Assembly (NCBI GenBank): GCA_020248785.1
Contig: JADCGX010000010.1
Location: 1 to 54,630 of the forward strand
DNA from: Burkholderiales bacterium
GTDB taxonomy: Bacteria; Pseudomonadota; Gammaproteobacteria; Burkholderiales; Burkholderiaceae_F
Direction of reading: 5' to 3'
DNA: 54,630 nucleotides
In this document: positions 42,225-50,424 of the stretch, piece by piece
How positions within the stretch are numbered: the first letter of the stretch is position 1
Layout of the letters: each line of letters opens with the position of its first letter
Translations under genes and position numbers: made by a program
Notes under the pieces: generated by a model
What the model was told of the DNA's origin: nothing
Database searches by the model: none
What the model saw: only the letters and a program-made list of their open reading frames with translations

Positions 42225-42532
42225 TGCCAGATACGGTTTCGATCGCCGTCAACCTGCTCGGGCGGGAGTACCGCCTGGCTTGCAAGCCCGAAGAGCGCGA
42301 CCAGCTGCAGTCCTGCGCCCGCTTCGTCGACCAGAAGATGACCGCGATTCGCGATAGCGGCAAGGTCATGGGCCACGACAATATCGCCGCCTTGGCCGCG
42401 CTGCAGATCGCACAGGAGTTCATGAGCGCCCGCAATGCCGACGGTCTGTCGATCGGCGAACTGCGGCGGCGGCTGCGCGACATGAACCAGGTGGCCGACG
42501 AGATGCTTGCGCCGCAAGAGAAGCTTTTCTGA
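42224..42532 (+). CDS. zapA: Cell division protein ZapA
   Basis: A 102-residue FtsZ-associated protein that cross-links Z-ring protofilaments. The N-terminal domain has VSIAVNLLGREYRLACKPEE and LQSCARFVDQKMTAIRDSG, followed by a helix with DNIAALAALQIAQEFM and a C-terminal coiled coil. Its placement directly before 6S RNA is conserved in many proteobacteria. Confidence 0.92.
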   Translation: MPDTVSIAVNLLGREYRLACKPEERDQLQSCARFVDQKMTAIRDSGKVMGHDNIAALAALQIAQEFMSARNADGLSIGELRRRLRDMNQVADEMLAPQEKLF

Positions 42533-42604
42533 CCAAGCAGACGGCACAACGGATTGCGGACGCAAAGTGCGCGCTTTCTTCCTGATCTGCGGCGCGCACG
42601 AAGG

Positions 42605-42610
42605 TAGAAT
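42605..42610 (+). promoter_or_regulatory. -10 element of the 6S RNA promoter
   Basis: TAGAAT lies 6 bases before the predicted 6S RNA 5' end at 42617. No good -35 is visible at the expected distance. Confidence 0.55.
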
Positions 42611-42616
42611 CGTTTC

Positions 42617-42795
42617 TCCCTGCGGTGCCCGCGCAAAGGCCCTTTAGTTCCTTGAACCGATGCGCTTTGCGCAAGGTTGTTGAGCTCGCGACGTGGTGCT
42701 GATCGGCACGCGTCTGCTGAACCTAAGCGTCGCGGACAACGACCACCCTGAACCCATGGTTCAGGACATCGGGCCGGGCGGCACAGGCGGGGACT
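42617..42795 (+). ncRNA. ssrS: 6S RNA
   Basis: About 179 nt with the betaproteobacterial 6S hallmarks: a CCCTGCGGTGCC 5' arm pairing with the GGCACAGGCGGGG 3' arm, TTTAGTTCCTTGAACC on the 5' side of the central bubble, CTGAACCTAAGCG, and GACCACCCTGAACCC plus GGTTCAGGA on the 3' side. 6S RNA mimics an open promoter and sequesters sigma70 RNA polymerase in stationary phase. It follows zapA, the usual location. Ends are estimated to within a few bases. Confidence 0.92.
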
Positions 42796-42803
42796 AACAC
42801 GTG

Positions 42804-42851
42804 TCGCTTGTGTGTACGCGCCGCTGACGCGGCGCACGTGCACACAAGCGA
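42804..42851. repeat. Long hairpin just after 6S RNA
   Basis: Perfect outer arms TCGCTTGTGTG (42804-42814) and CACACAAGCGA (42841-42851) enclose a second stem CGCCGC-TGAC-GCGGCG (42819-42834), giving about 18 paired bases in one rod-like structure. There is no T-tract. It starts about 9 bases after the 6S 3' end and could be a 3'-end processing or termination structure, or an unrelated palindromic repeat. Confidence 0.65.
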
Positions 42852-42910
42852 GTTGATCAGGCGCGCGCCCTTCGGGCGGCCGGGCGGACGCGCGCAAAAC
42901 AAGGGCATGA

Positions 42911-42941
42911 GCGACGGCGTCTTCGGCGCCGTCGCTTTTTT
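42911..42941 (+). terminator. Intrinsic terminator immediately before the EVE gene
   Basis: GCGACGGCG (42911-42919), a 7-base loop, CGCCGTCGC (42927-42935), then TTTTTT (42936-42941). It would end 6S RNA readthrough transcripts. The EVE-protein ATG is only 5 bases past the T-run, leaving no room for a normal promoter and ribosome site. Confidence 0.85.
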
Positions 42942-42945
42942 GTAG

Positions 42946-43473
42946 ATGGCCACCAAGAAGAACTACTGGCTGATGAAGTCCGAGCCGGACGAGTGCTCGA
43001 TCGACGATGCGCTCGCGGCGGAGAACGCGACCGTGCCCTGGACCGGGGTGCGCAATTATCAGGCGCGCAACTTCATGTGGCGCGAGATGCGTGCCGGCGA
43101 CGGGGTGCTGTTTTATCACTCGAGCTGCCCGGCACCCGGCATCGCCGGCATCGCCGAAGTGGCGAGCACTCCCTACCCCGATCCCACGCAGTTCGACCGC
43201 AAGAGCAAGTACTTCGACGCCAGCGCCCGGCAGGCCGAGCCGCGCTGGTGGATGGTCGACGTCAAGGCCTTGCACAAAACCCGCCTCATCGGCATTGCCG
43301 AGCTGCGGGCGGCCGGGCCGTTGGCCGACATGATCATCCTGCGCCGGGGCAACCGCCTGTCGATCACGCCAGTCAGCCCGGCCGAGTGGCGCTACATCAC
43401 AACGCAACTCGCCGCGCCGGACACTCGATCAGCCGGCAAGGCTGGTCAGACCAGCGCGGGCAAGGCGGCGTGA
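42946..43473 (+). CDS. EVE domain-containing protein
   Basis: A 175-residue EVE (PUA-like, Thy28-type) protein; the family binds modified bases in DNA or RNA. It shows YWLMKSEPDECSIDDAL, VPWTGVRNYQARNFMW, GVLFYHSSCPAPGIAGIAEV, and the aromatic-cage region PRWWMVDVKALHK. The start at 42946 matches the family N-terminus but lies 5 bases after a terminator, without a Shine-Dalgarno. A C-terminal extension of ~25 residues is not part of the domain. Its stop overlaps the GTG of the next gene. Confidence 0.9.
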   Translation: MATKKNYWLMKSEPDECSIDDALAAENATVPWTGVRNYQARNFMWREMRAGDGVLFYHSSCPAPGIAGIAEVASTPYPDPTQFDRKSKYFDASARQAEPRWWMVDVKALHKTRLIGIAELRAAGPLADMIILRRGNRLSITPVSPAEWRYITTQLAAPDTRSAGKAGQTSAGKAA

Positions 43474-44306
43474 GCGCGCTGGCCTTTGTCAGCGCGCTGC
43501 TCGTTCTGGGCGCGGCGACTGGCTTCGCCGCCGGCCTGCTCGGTATTGGCGGCGGCATGCTGCTCGTGCCCTTTCTCACCATGCTGCTCACGGCGCGCGG
43601 CTTGCCGCTCGAGCACGTGGTGCACATGGCGCTGGCCACCTCGTTGGCGACGATCTTGTTCACCTCGGTGTCCTCGCTGCGCGCCCACGATGCCCATGGC
43701 GCGGTGCGCTGGGACATCGTGCGGCCCCTTGCGCCCGGCATCCTGGTCGGCTCGCTTGTTGGCGCGCAGATCGCAGGCGCCCTGCCCACGGCGGCGCTGG
43801 CCCTGCTTTTTGCGCTGTTCGTGAGTTTCTCGGCCACGCAGATACTGCTGGACCGCAAGCCTGCCCCGCACCGCGACCTGCCGGGCAGCGCCGGCCTGTT
43901 TGGCGTTGGCACGGGCATCGGCGGCCTTTCGAGCCTGGTGGGCGCCGGTGGCGGCTTCATCTCCGTTCCCTTCATGCTCTGGTGCAACGTGCGCATGCAC
44001 CAGGCCGTCGGCACCTCCGCGGCACTCGGCTTTCCGATCGCGGCCGCCGGCACGCTGGGCTATGTGGTGGCCGGCCTGCGCGAGACCGGCATTCGCACCT
44101 GCAGCGCTTCCACGGTCCCGGACTGCTCGGTGGGCTTCATCCACCTGCCGGCACTGCTCGCAGTTGCCGCCGCCAGCATGTTCTTTGCCCCCCTGGGCGC
44201 CCGCGCCGCGCACCGGCTGAACTCGCAGGCGCTCTCGAAGGTCTTTGCCCTCCTGCTGTACTTGCTGGCTGGCTATATGCTCTCCAAGGCCGCTCGCGCG
44301 CTATAG
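43470..44306 (+). CDS. TauE/SafE (TSUP) family sulfite exporter-like permease
   Basis: A 278-residue membrane protein with about eight helices. The TSUP repeats appear as GFAAGLLGIGGGMLLVPFLT and GIGGLSSLVGAGGGFISVPF. A GTG start at 43470 is inferred from the GTGA overlap with the EVE stop and because the first helix begins at once. The substrate is unknown; the family moves sulfur-containing or organic anions. Confidence 0.88.
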   Translation: MSALAFVSALLVLGAATGFAAGLLGIGGGMLLVPFLTMLLTARGLPLEHVVHMALATSLATILFTSVSSLRAHDAHGAVRWDIVRPLAPGILVGSLVGAQIAGALPTAALALLFALFVSFSATQILLDRKPAPHRDLPGSAGLFGVGTGIGGLSSLVGAGGGFISVPFMLWCNVRMHQAVGTSAALGFPIAAAGTLGYVVAGLRETGIRTCSASTVPDCSVGFIHLPALLAVAAASMFFAPLGARAAHRLNSQALSKVFALLLYLLAGYMLSKAARAL

Positions 44307-44425
44307 GGAGAGCGCCGCGCGCAGTGGCGGCGGCGCGTCACGCGAACGCAGGCGTGCCACGCGGCGGATCGCGCGGATAATGCGCCAGGTACGAAGATCG
44401 AAGAAGACCACCTGGAGCCTGGGCC

Positions 44426-45064
44426 ATGTCAGCAGACCTCATCGCGGCGATCACCGATCCCATGGTGCGCGATCTCGCCAACCGCGGCAGCATCCGCAGC
44501 TTTCCGAAGAACACGGTGATCATCAACGAGGGCGACCGCGGCGAATCGATGTTCGTGGTTCTCAGCGGCAAGGTGAAGGTGTACGTCTCCGACGACGGCG
44601 GGCGCGAGATGATCCTCGACATCTACGGCGCCGGCGACTATGTGGGCGAGATGTCGCTTGATGGGCGGCCGCGCTCGGCCTCGGTGATGACGCTGGAGCC
44701 CACCATCTGCGCGGTGGTGACGCGCAGTGCGCTCAAGGATGCAGTGGCCAGCAGCCCCGATTTTGCTATGAAGCTGATCGACACGCTGATCGAGCGCGCC
44801 CGCATTGCCACCGACAACGTCAAGAATCTGGCGCTGATGGATGTCTACGGTCGCGTCGCACGCCTTCTACTGTCGCTGGCCAAGGAGCAGCCGGACGGCA
44901 AGCTGGTGGTGCCCGAGCGCATGACGCAGCAGGACATCGCCGACCGCGTGGGCGCTTCGCGTGACATGATCAGCCGCATCTTCAAGGACCTGACCGTCGG
45001 CGGCTACGTGACCGTGGTCGACCGCGTCATCACGATCAATCGCAAGCCCCCGGCGCGCTGGTAA
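44426..45064 (+). CDS. Crp/Fnr family transcriptional regulator
   Basis: A 212-residue regulator. The N-terminal cyclic-nucleotide-like domain (residues ~15-120) contains NTVIINEGDRGESMFVVLSG and YGAGDYVGEMSLDGRPRSAS. The dimerisation helix is LIERARIATDNVKNLALMDV, and the C-terminal winged helix has MTQQDIADRVGASRDMISRI. It lacks the N-terminal cysteine cluster of Fnr, so it is Crp-like and not an Fe-S oxygen sensor. GEMSLDGRPRSAS resembles a phosphate-binding cassette, leaving cAMP or c-di-GMP binding open. Confidence 0.92.
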   Translation: MSADLIAAITDPMVRDLANRGSIRSFPKNTVIINEGDRGESMFVVLSGKVKVYVSDDGGREMILDIYGAGDYVGEMSLDGRPRSASVMTLEPTICAVVTRSALKDAVASSPDFAMKLIDTLIERARIATDNVKNLALMDVYGRVARLLLSLAKEQPDGKLVVPERMTQQDIADRVGASRDMISRIFKDLTVGGYVTVVDRVITINRKPPARW

Positions 45065-45287
45065 CTTTCACCATCGCTCGGGCGGGGCGGGCGGCAAGGT
45101 AGGTCTGCGCACGGACCTGCAGCTTTAGTCGTGCAGCGTCAGTGGTGAGGTGAAGCGTCAATCCTGCGGCGAGCGTCCTGCCGCGTGAATCTTGCGCACG
45201 CCTGCGGCGGCTTTTTCCGTCGCGCTCCACAGCAGTCCCGGCAACAATGCGCGACAGCCCCGCTCGCAAGCGGGCAAGGAGCGCACC

Positions 45288-45863
45288 GTGCTTGACTTCT
45301 CCACTGCCGCCCCCCTCTGTCCCCCCGCCTTGACCCGCCCAGGGCACGACACCGAGCCAGCCGGAGGCTCGGCGCAGCTCGCGCTGTCGCCATACCAGGC
45401 CGGCTGGCCCGCGCGGTTTCGCGTCGAGGCCGAGGTGCTGCGTGTCGCCCTGTCGGCCCTGTCCCCAACGGTCGAGCACGTGGGCAGCACGGCCGTACCC
45501 AGCCTGGCGGCCCGGCCGGTAATCGACATACTGGTTGGCCTGCCGGCGCCGCTGCTGATCGATGCGTTTGCGGCACGACTGTCCAACTTCGGCTACATCG
45601 TGCTGCCGCCGAGCCAGGACGACGGCGTGCGCGTCGTCGTGCGACGACTGCGCGGCGTGCGCACCCATCACGTGCAGGTGGTCGCGACCTACGGCCACGA
45701 CTGGCACCGCATCCTGCTGTTCCGTGATCTGCTTCGCCACGACGAAGCCCTGGCGCGCCAGTACACGCTGGTCAAGCTCGACCTAATGCGCCAACACCAG
45801 GGCAACGCTGTTGCCTACGCCAGCGGCAAGGCGAGCTTCATTCGCGCGATCGTTGGCGCGTAG
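45288..45863 (+). CDS. GrpB family protein (UPF0157)
   Basis: A 191-residue nucleotidyltransferase-like GrpB-family protein of unknown activity. Core motifs are YQAGWPARFRVEAEVLRVAL, VEHVGSTAVPSLAARPVIDI, and RLRGVRTHHVQVVATYGHDW. GTG 45288 is selected because AAGGAG lies 8 bases upstream. The first ~35 residues are a proline-rich variable leader. The preceding 223 bases contain only short GC repeats. Confidence 0.82.
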   Translation: MLDFSTAAPLCPPALTRPGHDTEPAGGSAQLALSPYQAGWPARFRVEAEVLRVALSALSPTVEHVGSTAVPSLAARPVIDILVGLPAPLLIDAFAARLSNFGYIVLPPSQDDGVRVVVRRLRGVRTHHVQVVATYGHDWHRILLFRDLLRHDEALARQYTLVKLDLMRQHQGNAVAYASGKASFIRAIVGA

Positions 45864-45877
45864 GCACGGCGCACCGG

Positions 45878-47449
45878 CTACGCGAAGGCATCCCGATACC
45901 TCTCGCGCAAGACGTTTTTCTGCACCTTGCCCATCGCGTTGCGCGGCAGATCCTCGACCACCCAGATGCGCTTGGGCACCTTGAAGTTGGCGATGCGGCT
46001 CTTCAATTGCGCGATGACCTGCGCAGCGTCCACGCCATGGGCGCCCTTGGGCACCACGACCGCGGCCACGGCCTCGCCGAAGTCCGGATGCGGCACGCCG
46101 ATCACCGCCGATTCCGCCACCCCGGGCATCTCGTCGATGTAGCCCTCGATCTCCTTTGGGTACACGTTGTAACCGCCGGAGATGATGAGGTCCTTGGCAC
46201 GGCCGGCCAGCGTCAGGTACGCCTCGGGCTTGCCCGCGCCGCCAAAGTGGCCGACATCGCCGGTCCTGAACCAGCCGTCGGGCGTGAACTCCTCGGCCGT
46301 CTTCTCGGGCATCTGCCAGTAGCCGGAGAACACATTCGGGCCGCGCACCTGCACCTGGCCGATCTCGCCCGCCTTGCAGCGGCTGCCATCGTCGTTGACG
46401 ACGCGCACGTCGACACCAGGCAGCGGCACACCCACCGTGCCGGCGATGCGGTCGGCGGCCACGCCGAAATACGGGTTCGACACCAGCATCAGCGTCTCGC
46501 TCATGCCGTAGCGCTCGAGGATGGCGCGGCCCGTGCGCTGCTTGAACGCGTCGAAGGTCTCGGTCAGCAGCGGCGCCGAGCCCGAGATGAACAGCCGCAT
46601 GTTGCGGCACACGTGCCGGTCGAAACGCGGCTCGGCCAGCAGGCGCGTGTACAGGGTCGGCACGCCCATGAACACGGTGGCGCGCGGCAGCCAGCGGACC
46701 ACCTGCTTCGGGTCGAACTTGTTCATGAACAGCATCGTGCTGCCCGACAGCAGCGCCGCATGCGCGGCAACGAACAGTCCATGCACGTGAAACAGCGGCA
46801 AGGCGTGCAGCAGCACGTCCTGGTCGCCGGTGTCGCGCTCTTCCTTGAAACCCCAGAACTCATCGAGCACGAGCGCGTTGGAACTCAGGTTGCCATGCGA
46901 CAGCATCGCGCCCTTGCTGCGACCGGTGGTGCCGGAGGTGTACAGGATGGCGGCGAGATCACTCGCCCTGCGTCGCACGGTCGCAAACCGGTCCGGGAAT
47001 GGCGCAGCGCGCTCGAGCAGCGTGCCGTCGCGGTGCTCGCCCAAGGTCGTCACGTGCGCCACGCCCGCGGCGCGCGCGATCGGCTCCAGCGCGGCCAGCC
47101 GCTCCGGCGTGCACACGAACACGGCCGGCTTGGCGTTACCCAGGAAGTACTCGATCTCGGCCTGCTGGTACGCGCTGTTCAGCGGCACATAGGCCAGGCC
47201 GGCGCGCAGGGTCGCCAGATAAAGCAGCAGCGCTTCGGGCGACTTGTCCACCTGCACGGCCACGCGCGCGGGCGTACCGTCGGCCTCGGCCGGCAGATTG
47301 AGGCTGGTGAGCCAGCCGGCCAAGCGGCCGGTCGCATGGAGCAGATCGCGCCGGCTGTAGACAAGGCCCTCGACCGTCTCCAGGCACGCGCCGCTAAGGT
47401 CACGCGGCAGGCGCGCTTCGATCAGGGCAAACAGGTTGTCGTTCTTCAT
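45878..47449 (-). CDS. matB: Malonyl-CoA synthetase
   Basis: A 523-residue acyl-CoA synthetase of the MatB type that makes malonyl-CoA from malonate, ATP and CoA. The AMP-binding core shows ILYTSGTTGRSKGAMLSHGN (residues ~170-189), HALPLFHVHGLFVAAHAALL, ERYGMSETLMLVSNPY, and WFRTGDVGHFGGAGKPEAYL followed by LAGRAKDLIISGGYNVYPKE. The last lysine region is NAMGKVQKNVLRERY. The HGLFVAAHAALLSG and MSETLMLVSNPY variants fit MatB. No malonyl-CoA decarboxylase is adjacent. Confidence 0.9.
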   Translation of the reverse strand: MKNDNLFALIEARLPRDLSGACLETVEGLVYSRRDLLHATGRLAGWLTSLNLPAEADGTPARVAVQVDKSPEALLLYLATLRAGLAYVPLNSAYQQAEIEYFLGNAKPAVFVCTPERLAALEPIARAAGVAHVTTLGEHRDGTLLERAAPFPDRFATVRRRASDLAAILYTSGTTGRSKGAMLSHGNLSSNALVLDEFWGFKEERDTGDQDVLLHALPLFHVHGLFVAAHAALLSGSTMLFMNKFDPKQVVRWLPRATVFMGVPTLYTRLLAEPRFDRHVCRNMRLFISGSAPLLTETFDAFKQRTGRAILERYGMSETLMLVSNPYFGVAADRIAGTVGVPLPGVDVRVVNDDGSRCKAGEIGQVQVRGPNVFSGYWQMPEKTAEEFTPDGWFRTGDVGHFGGAGKPEAYLTLAGRAKDLIISGGYNVYPKEIEGYIDEMPGVAESAVIGVPHPDFGEAVAAVVVPKGAHGVDAAQVIAQLKSRIANFKVPKRIWVVEDLPRNAMGKVQKNVLRERYRDAFA

Positions 47450-47566
47450 GGCAAAGAGAGGACACCGCGGGCCGCGGAGCCCGGTTGGCCGGGCGAACGC
47501 CCAGCAAGGGGCGGCAAGCTTAGCGGCGAAGGGGCGGCAAGGCGACGTTCGCCCAGCCGGGCGGCC

Positions 47567-48346
47567 TCAACGGCCGGAAAACTGCGGCGGTCGCCGCTCC
47601 AGGAACGCGGCGATGCCCTCGGCGTAGTCGGCCGAGCGGAAAAAGCCAAAACTGGCCTGAAGCTCCTGCGCCGACACCTCCCGCCCCTCCATCAAGCGCA
47701 GCAGATTGGCCTTGTTCAGGCGCGCCGCCAGCGGCGAGCCGGCCAGCACGCCGTCGACCGTCTCATCCACCGCCAGCGCAAACCGCGCCGGCGCCACCGC
47801 GCGCTGCACCAAGCCCTTACCCTCGGCCTCCTCACCGGTGAGCAGGCGCCCAGCCAGCAGCAGTTCGGCGGCAACCGCCGGCCCGACCAGTTGCAGCAAG
47901 ACCTTGAGCTCCGGCACGGCGAACGGAAAGCCCAGGCGCCCGACCGGTGCGCCGAGCCGGGCATCGCTGCGCGCCACGCGCAGGTCACAGGCCAACGCGA
48001 TCTCCAGCCCGCCACCGATGCAATTGCCTTCGATGGCGGCCACCACCGGCATGGGCAAGGTGCGCAGCGCCTCCAGCGCCGGGGCCATCAGCGCCAAATG
48101 GTAGCCGCGGCCGGAGGCCTCGTCGAAGCGCACTTGCGGAAACTCCGCGATGTCGGCACCTGCGGCGAAGTGCCCCTGCGCGCCCTGCACGATCACGCAG
48201 CGCACGGAGCCGTCGGCGGCCACACTGGCGCAGTGCTGCGCCAGTGCACCCCACATCGCGACGCTGATGGCGTTCAGCTTGCCAGGCGCGTCGAGCGTCA
48301 GCCGCGCCAGACCGCGACCGATCTCCAGGTGAACTGTGCCGGCCAT
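47567..48346 (-). CDS. Enoyl-CoA hydratase/isomerase family protein
   Basis: A 259-residue crotonase-fold enzyme. Oxyanion-hole regions are QGHFAAGADIAEFPQV and IEGNCIGGGLEIALACDLRV. The glutamate of typical hydratases appears replaced: the second catalytic stretch reads ARLGAPVGRLGFPFAVPEL, so a hydratase activity cannot be assumed. C-terminal SADYAEGIAAFLERRPPQF is normal. It lies between a Bug binding protein and matB, pointing to an acyl-CoA pathway. Confidence 0.85.
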   Translation of the reverse strand: MAGTVHLEIGRGLARLTLDAPGKLNAISVAMWGALAQHCASVAADGSVRCVIVQGAQGHFAAGADIAEFPQVRFDEASGRGYHLALMAPALEALRTLPMPVVAAIEGNCIGGGLEIALACDLRVARSDARLGAPVGRLGFPFAVPELKVLLQLVGPAVAAELLLAGRLLTGEEAEGKGLVQRAVAPARFALAVDETVDGVLAGSPLAARLNKANLLRLMEGREVSAQELQASFGFFRSADYAEGIAAFLERRPPQFSGR

Positions 48347-48382
48347 GGCCGCGCTCTGTCGTTCTGACCGCGTCAGTCGAGG

Positions 48383-49360
48383 TCAGTCGAGCTTGGCGCC
48401 CGAGGTCTTGGTCACCTGCGCCCAGCGCTTGATCTCACTGTTCAGAAAGCGCGCGAACTCCTCGGGTCTCATGATGGTTGCTTCCGAGCCGTTGTTGGTC
48501 CACGCAGCACGGACGTCCGGCGCCGCGAGCGCCTTGAGGACCTCGTCGTACATCCGCGTGATGATCGGCTGCGGCGTGCCCTGCACGGCCCATATGCCGT
48601 ACCAGGTGGCGACCTCGTAGCCGGGCAGACCGGCCTCGGCGGCCGTCGGCACCTCGGGAAACGCCGCCACGCGCTTGCTCGATGCCACGGCGAGCGCCTT
48701 TATGCGGCCGCCGCGGATGTGCTGCGCCGAGGAACCCAGGCCGTCGAACATCATGTCGACATTGCCAGCGATGAGGTCCTGCAGCGCCGGGCCGGCGCCG
48801 CGATACGGGATGTGCACGATGAAGGTCTTCGACAGCTGCTTGAAGAGCTCGCCGGCCAGGTGGTGCGAGGTGCCGTTGCCGGCCGAGCCATAGTTGAGTT
48901 TGCCCGGATTGGCACGCACGAACGCCAGGAACTCCTGCAGGTTGTTGGCCTTGACGCGGTTCGGATTGACGACGATCACCTGCGGCGGGCTGGCGATCGT
49001 GGTCATCGGCACCAGATCCTTCTCGATGTCGTAGTCGAGCTTCGGATAGAAGCTCGGCGCGATCGCGTGGTGCACGGCGCCGATGAAGAAGGTGTAGCCA
49101 TCGGGCGCCGCCTTGGCGGCGAGCGCGGCGCCGACGGTGCCGCCGGCACCGCCCCGGTTGTCGATCACGATCTGCTGCCCGAGTTGCTTGGACAGCTGGG
49201 CAGCAAGAGGGCGCGCAAAGGCATCGGTGCCGCCGCCGGGCGGGAATGGCACGACGAAGGTCATGGGCTTGTTGGGCCAGCCCGGCTGCGCGCGGGCTGG
49301 CGTGGCGAGGCTGGCGAGCGGCACGCCGGCGGCGGCGGCCAGCAGGTGGCGGCGATGCAT
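48383..49360 (-). CDS. Bug/TctC-family tripartite tricarboxylate transporter binding protein
   Basis: A 325-residue periplasmic protein with an N-terminal signal (MHRRHLLAAAAGVPLASLAT..ARA). The mature part shows WPNKPMTFVVPFPPGGGTDA, VIDNRGGAGGTVGAALAAKA, GTSHHLAGELFKQL, HIPYRGAGPALQDLIAGNVD and FPEVPTAAEAGLPGYEV. The membrane subunits TctA/B are absent. Burkholderiales carry many orphan Bugs. The neighbouring matB suggests a malonate-like acid as ligand (inference). Confidence 0.9.
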   Translation of the reverse strand: MHRRHLLAAAAGVPLASLATPARAQPGWPNKPMTFVVPFPPGGGTDAFARPLAAQLSKQLGQQIVIDNRGGAGGTVGAALAAKAAPDGYTFFIGAVHHAIAPSFYPKLDYDIEKDLVPMTTIASPPQVIVVNPNRVKANNLQEFLAFVRANPGKLNYGSAGNGTSHHLAGELFKQLSKTFIVHIPYRGAGPALQDLIAGNVDMMFDGLGSSAQHIRGGRIKALAVASSKRVAAFPEVPTAAEAGLPGYEVATWYGIWAVQGTPQPIITRMYDEVLKALAAPDVRAAWTNNGSEATIMRPEEFARFLNSEIKRWAQVTKTSGAKLD

Positions 49361-49474
49361 GGTCGGTCTCCTGGTCGAGTGCGCGGGGCCGACGGCGTGC
49401 GTGCAAACCCCCGTTTCTTGTCGAAACTCGGCCGCACCGAGGGAGGAGGCAGCCTTGACTCGATCCTACCGGGA

Positions 49475-50278
49475 TCAAGACCGCCGGGCCGGCGAGCGCT
49501 GCAACATCACCAGCAGCCACAGGCCGATGACGATCATCGGCAAAGAGAGCACTTGTCCGGCCGACAATCCCAGCGGCATCGCCCCATAGAGCGCCTCGGG
49601 CTCACGGAACATCTCGGCGATCACCCGCTGCACGCCGTAGCCGACCAGGAACAGGGCACCGACCACACCCGGTGCGCGCCGTTTGCGCGAGAACCACCAG
49701 AGCAGGACGAACAGCGCGATGCCCTCCAGCGCAAACTGATAGAGCTGCGAGGGGTGGCGCGGCAGATTGTCCCTCGCCTGCGGGAAGACCATGGCCCACG
49801 GCCAGACGGCCGGATCGGCCACCCGGCCCCACAGTTCGCCGTTGATGAAGTTGCCGATGCGCCCGGCGCCGAGGCCCAGCGGCACCAGCGGCACGACGAA
49901 GTCCGCCACCTTCAGGAACGACTTGCCGCGGGCGCGCGACCACAGCCACATCGCGACAATCACGCCGACGATGCCGCCGTGCGAGGCCATGCCGCCCTTC
50001 CACACCATGAAGATCTCGAGCGGGTGGGCCAGGTAGTGCGTCAGCGGCCCGTAGAAGACCACGTGGCCGAGCCGCCCGCCGACGATCACGCCGATGACAC
50101 CCCAGAAGAGCAGGTCATCCACGTCCTGCTTGCTCATCCCGCGCCACGCGTCGCCGGCGCGCAGCCGGCCGAGGATCAGGAACAGCGCGAAGCCCAGCAG
50201 GTACATGAGCCCGTACCAGCGCACGGACACGGGGCCGATGGCGAAGGCGATGGGATCGAACTGGGGGTGGACCAGCAT
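49475..50278 (-). CDS. lgt: Prolipoprotein diacylglyceryl transferase
   Basis: A 267-residue inner-membrane enzyme that transfers diacylglycerol from phosphatidylglycerol to lipobox cysteines. It has about seven helices. Signatures are [38 protein letters not shown] with the catalytic-region histidine, and the Lgt motif [19 protein letters not shown]. It is divergent from ilvD across 146 bases and acts on lipoproteins such as BamE and the protein at 53221. Confidence 0.95.
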   Translation of the reverse strand: MLVHPQFDPIAFAIGPVSVRWYGLMYLLGFALFLILGRLRAGDAWRGMSKQDVDDLLFWGVIGVIVGGRLGHVVFYGPLTHYLAHPLEIFMVWKGGMASHGGIVGVIVAMWLWSRARGKSFLKVADFVVPLVPLGLGAGRIGNFINGELWGRVADPAVWPWAMVFPQARDNLPRHPSQLYQFALEGIALFVLLWWFSRKRRAPGVVGALFLVGYGVQRVIAEMFREPEALYGAMPLGLSAGQVLSLPMIVIGLWLLVMLQRSPARRS

Positions 50279-50424
50279 GGGGTTCGGCGCTCCGGAGTCG
50301 GCGGGTGCTTCGGCTGCGACCGCATCCTACCGTCAAGCTCCTACAATCCAGCGCGGCTTTGCCGACGCAAACGCAGCGCCGCGCGCCATGGCCCGAACCG
50401 CCCGTCTAGAAACCGGAATCGAAG

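Noticed and set aside
45065-45287. Repeated CCTGCGGCG stretches before the GrpB gene as a CRISPR or regulatory array
   Set aside because: Only two short imperfect repeats with no regular spacing; no CRISPR array or cas gene is seen anywhere in the window.
46007-48367. Very long open frame (786 codons) antisense to matB and the crotonase-like gene
   Set aside because: Composition is Gln/Arg/Ala/His-rich as expected of an antisense GC frame; both minus-strand genes are well supported by motifs.
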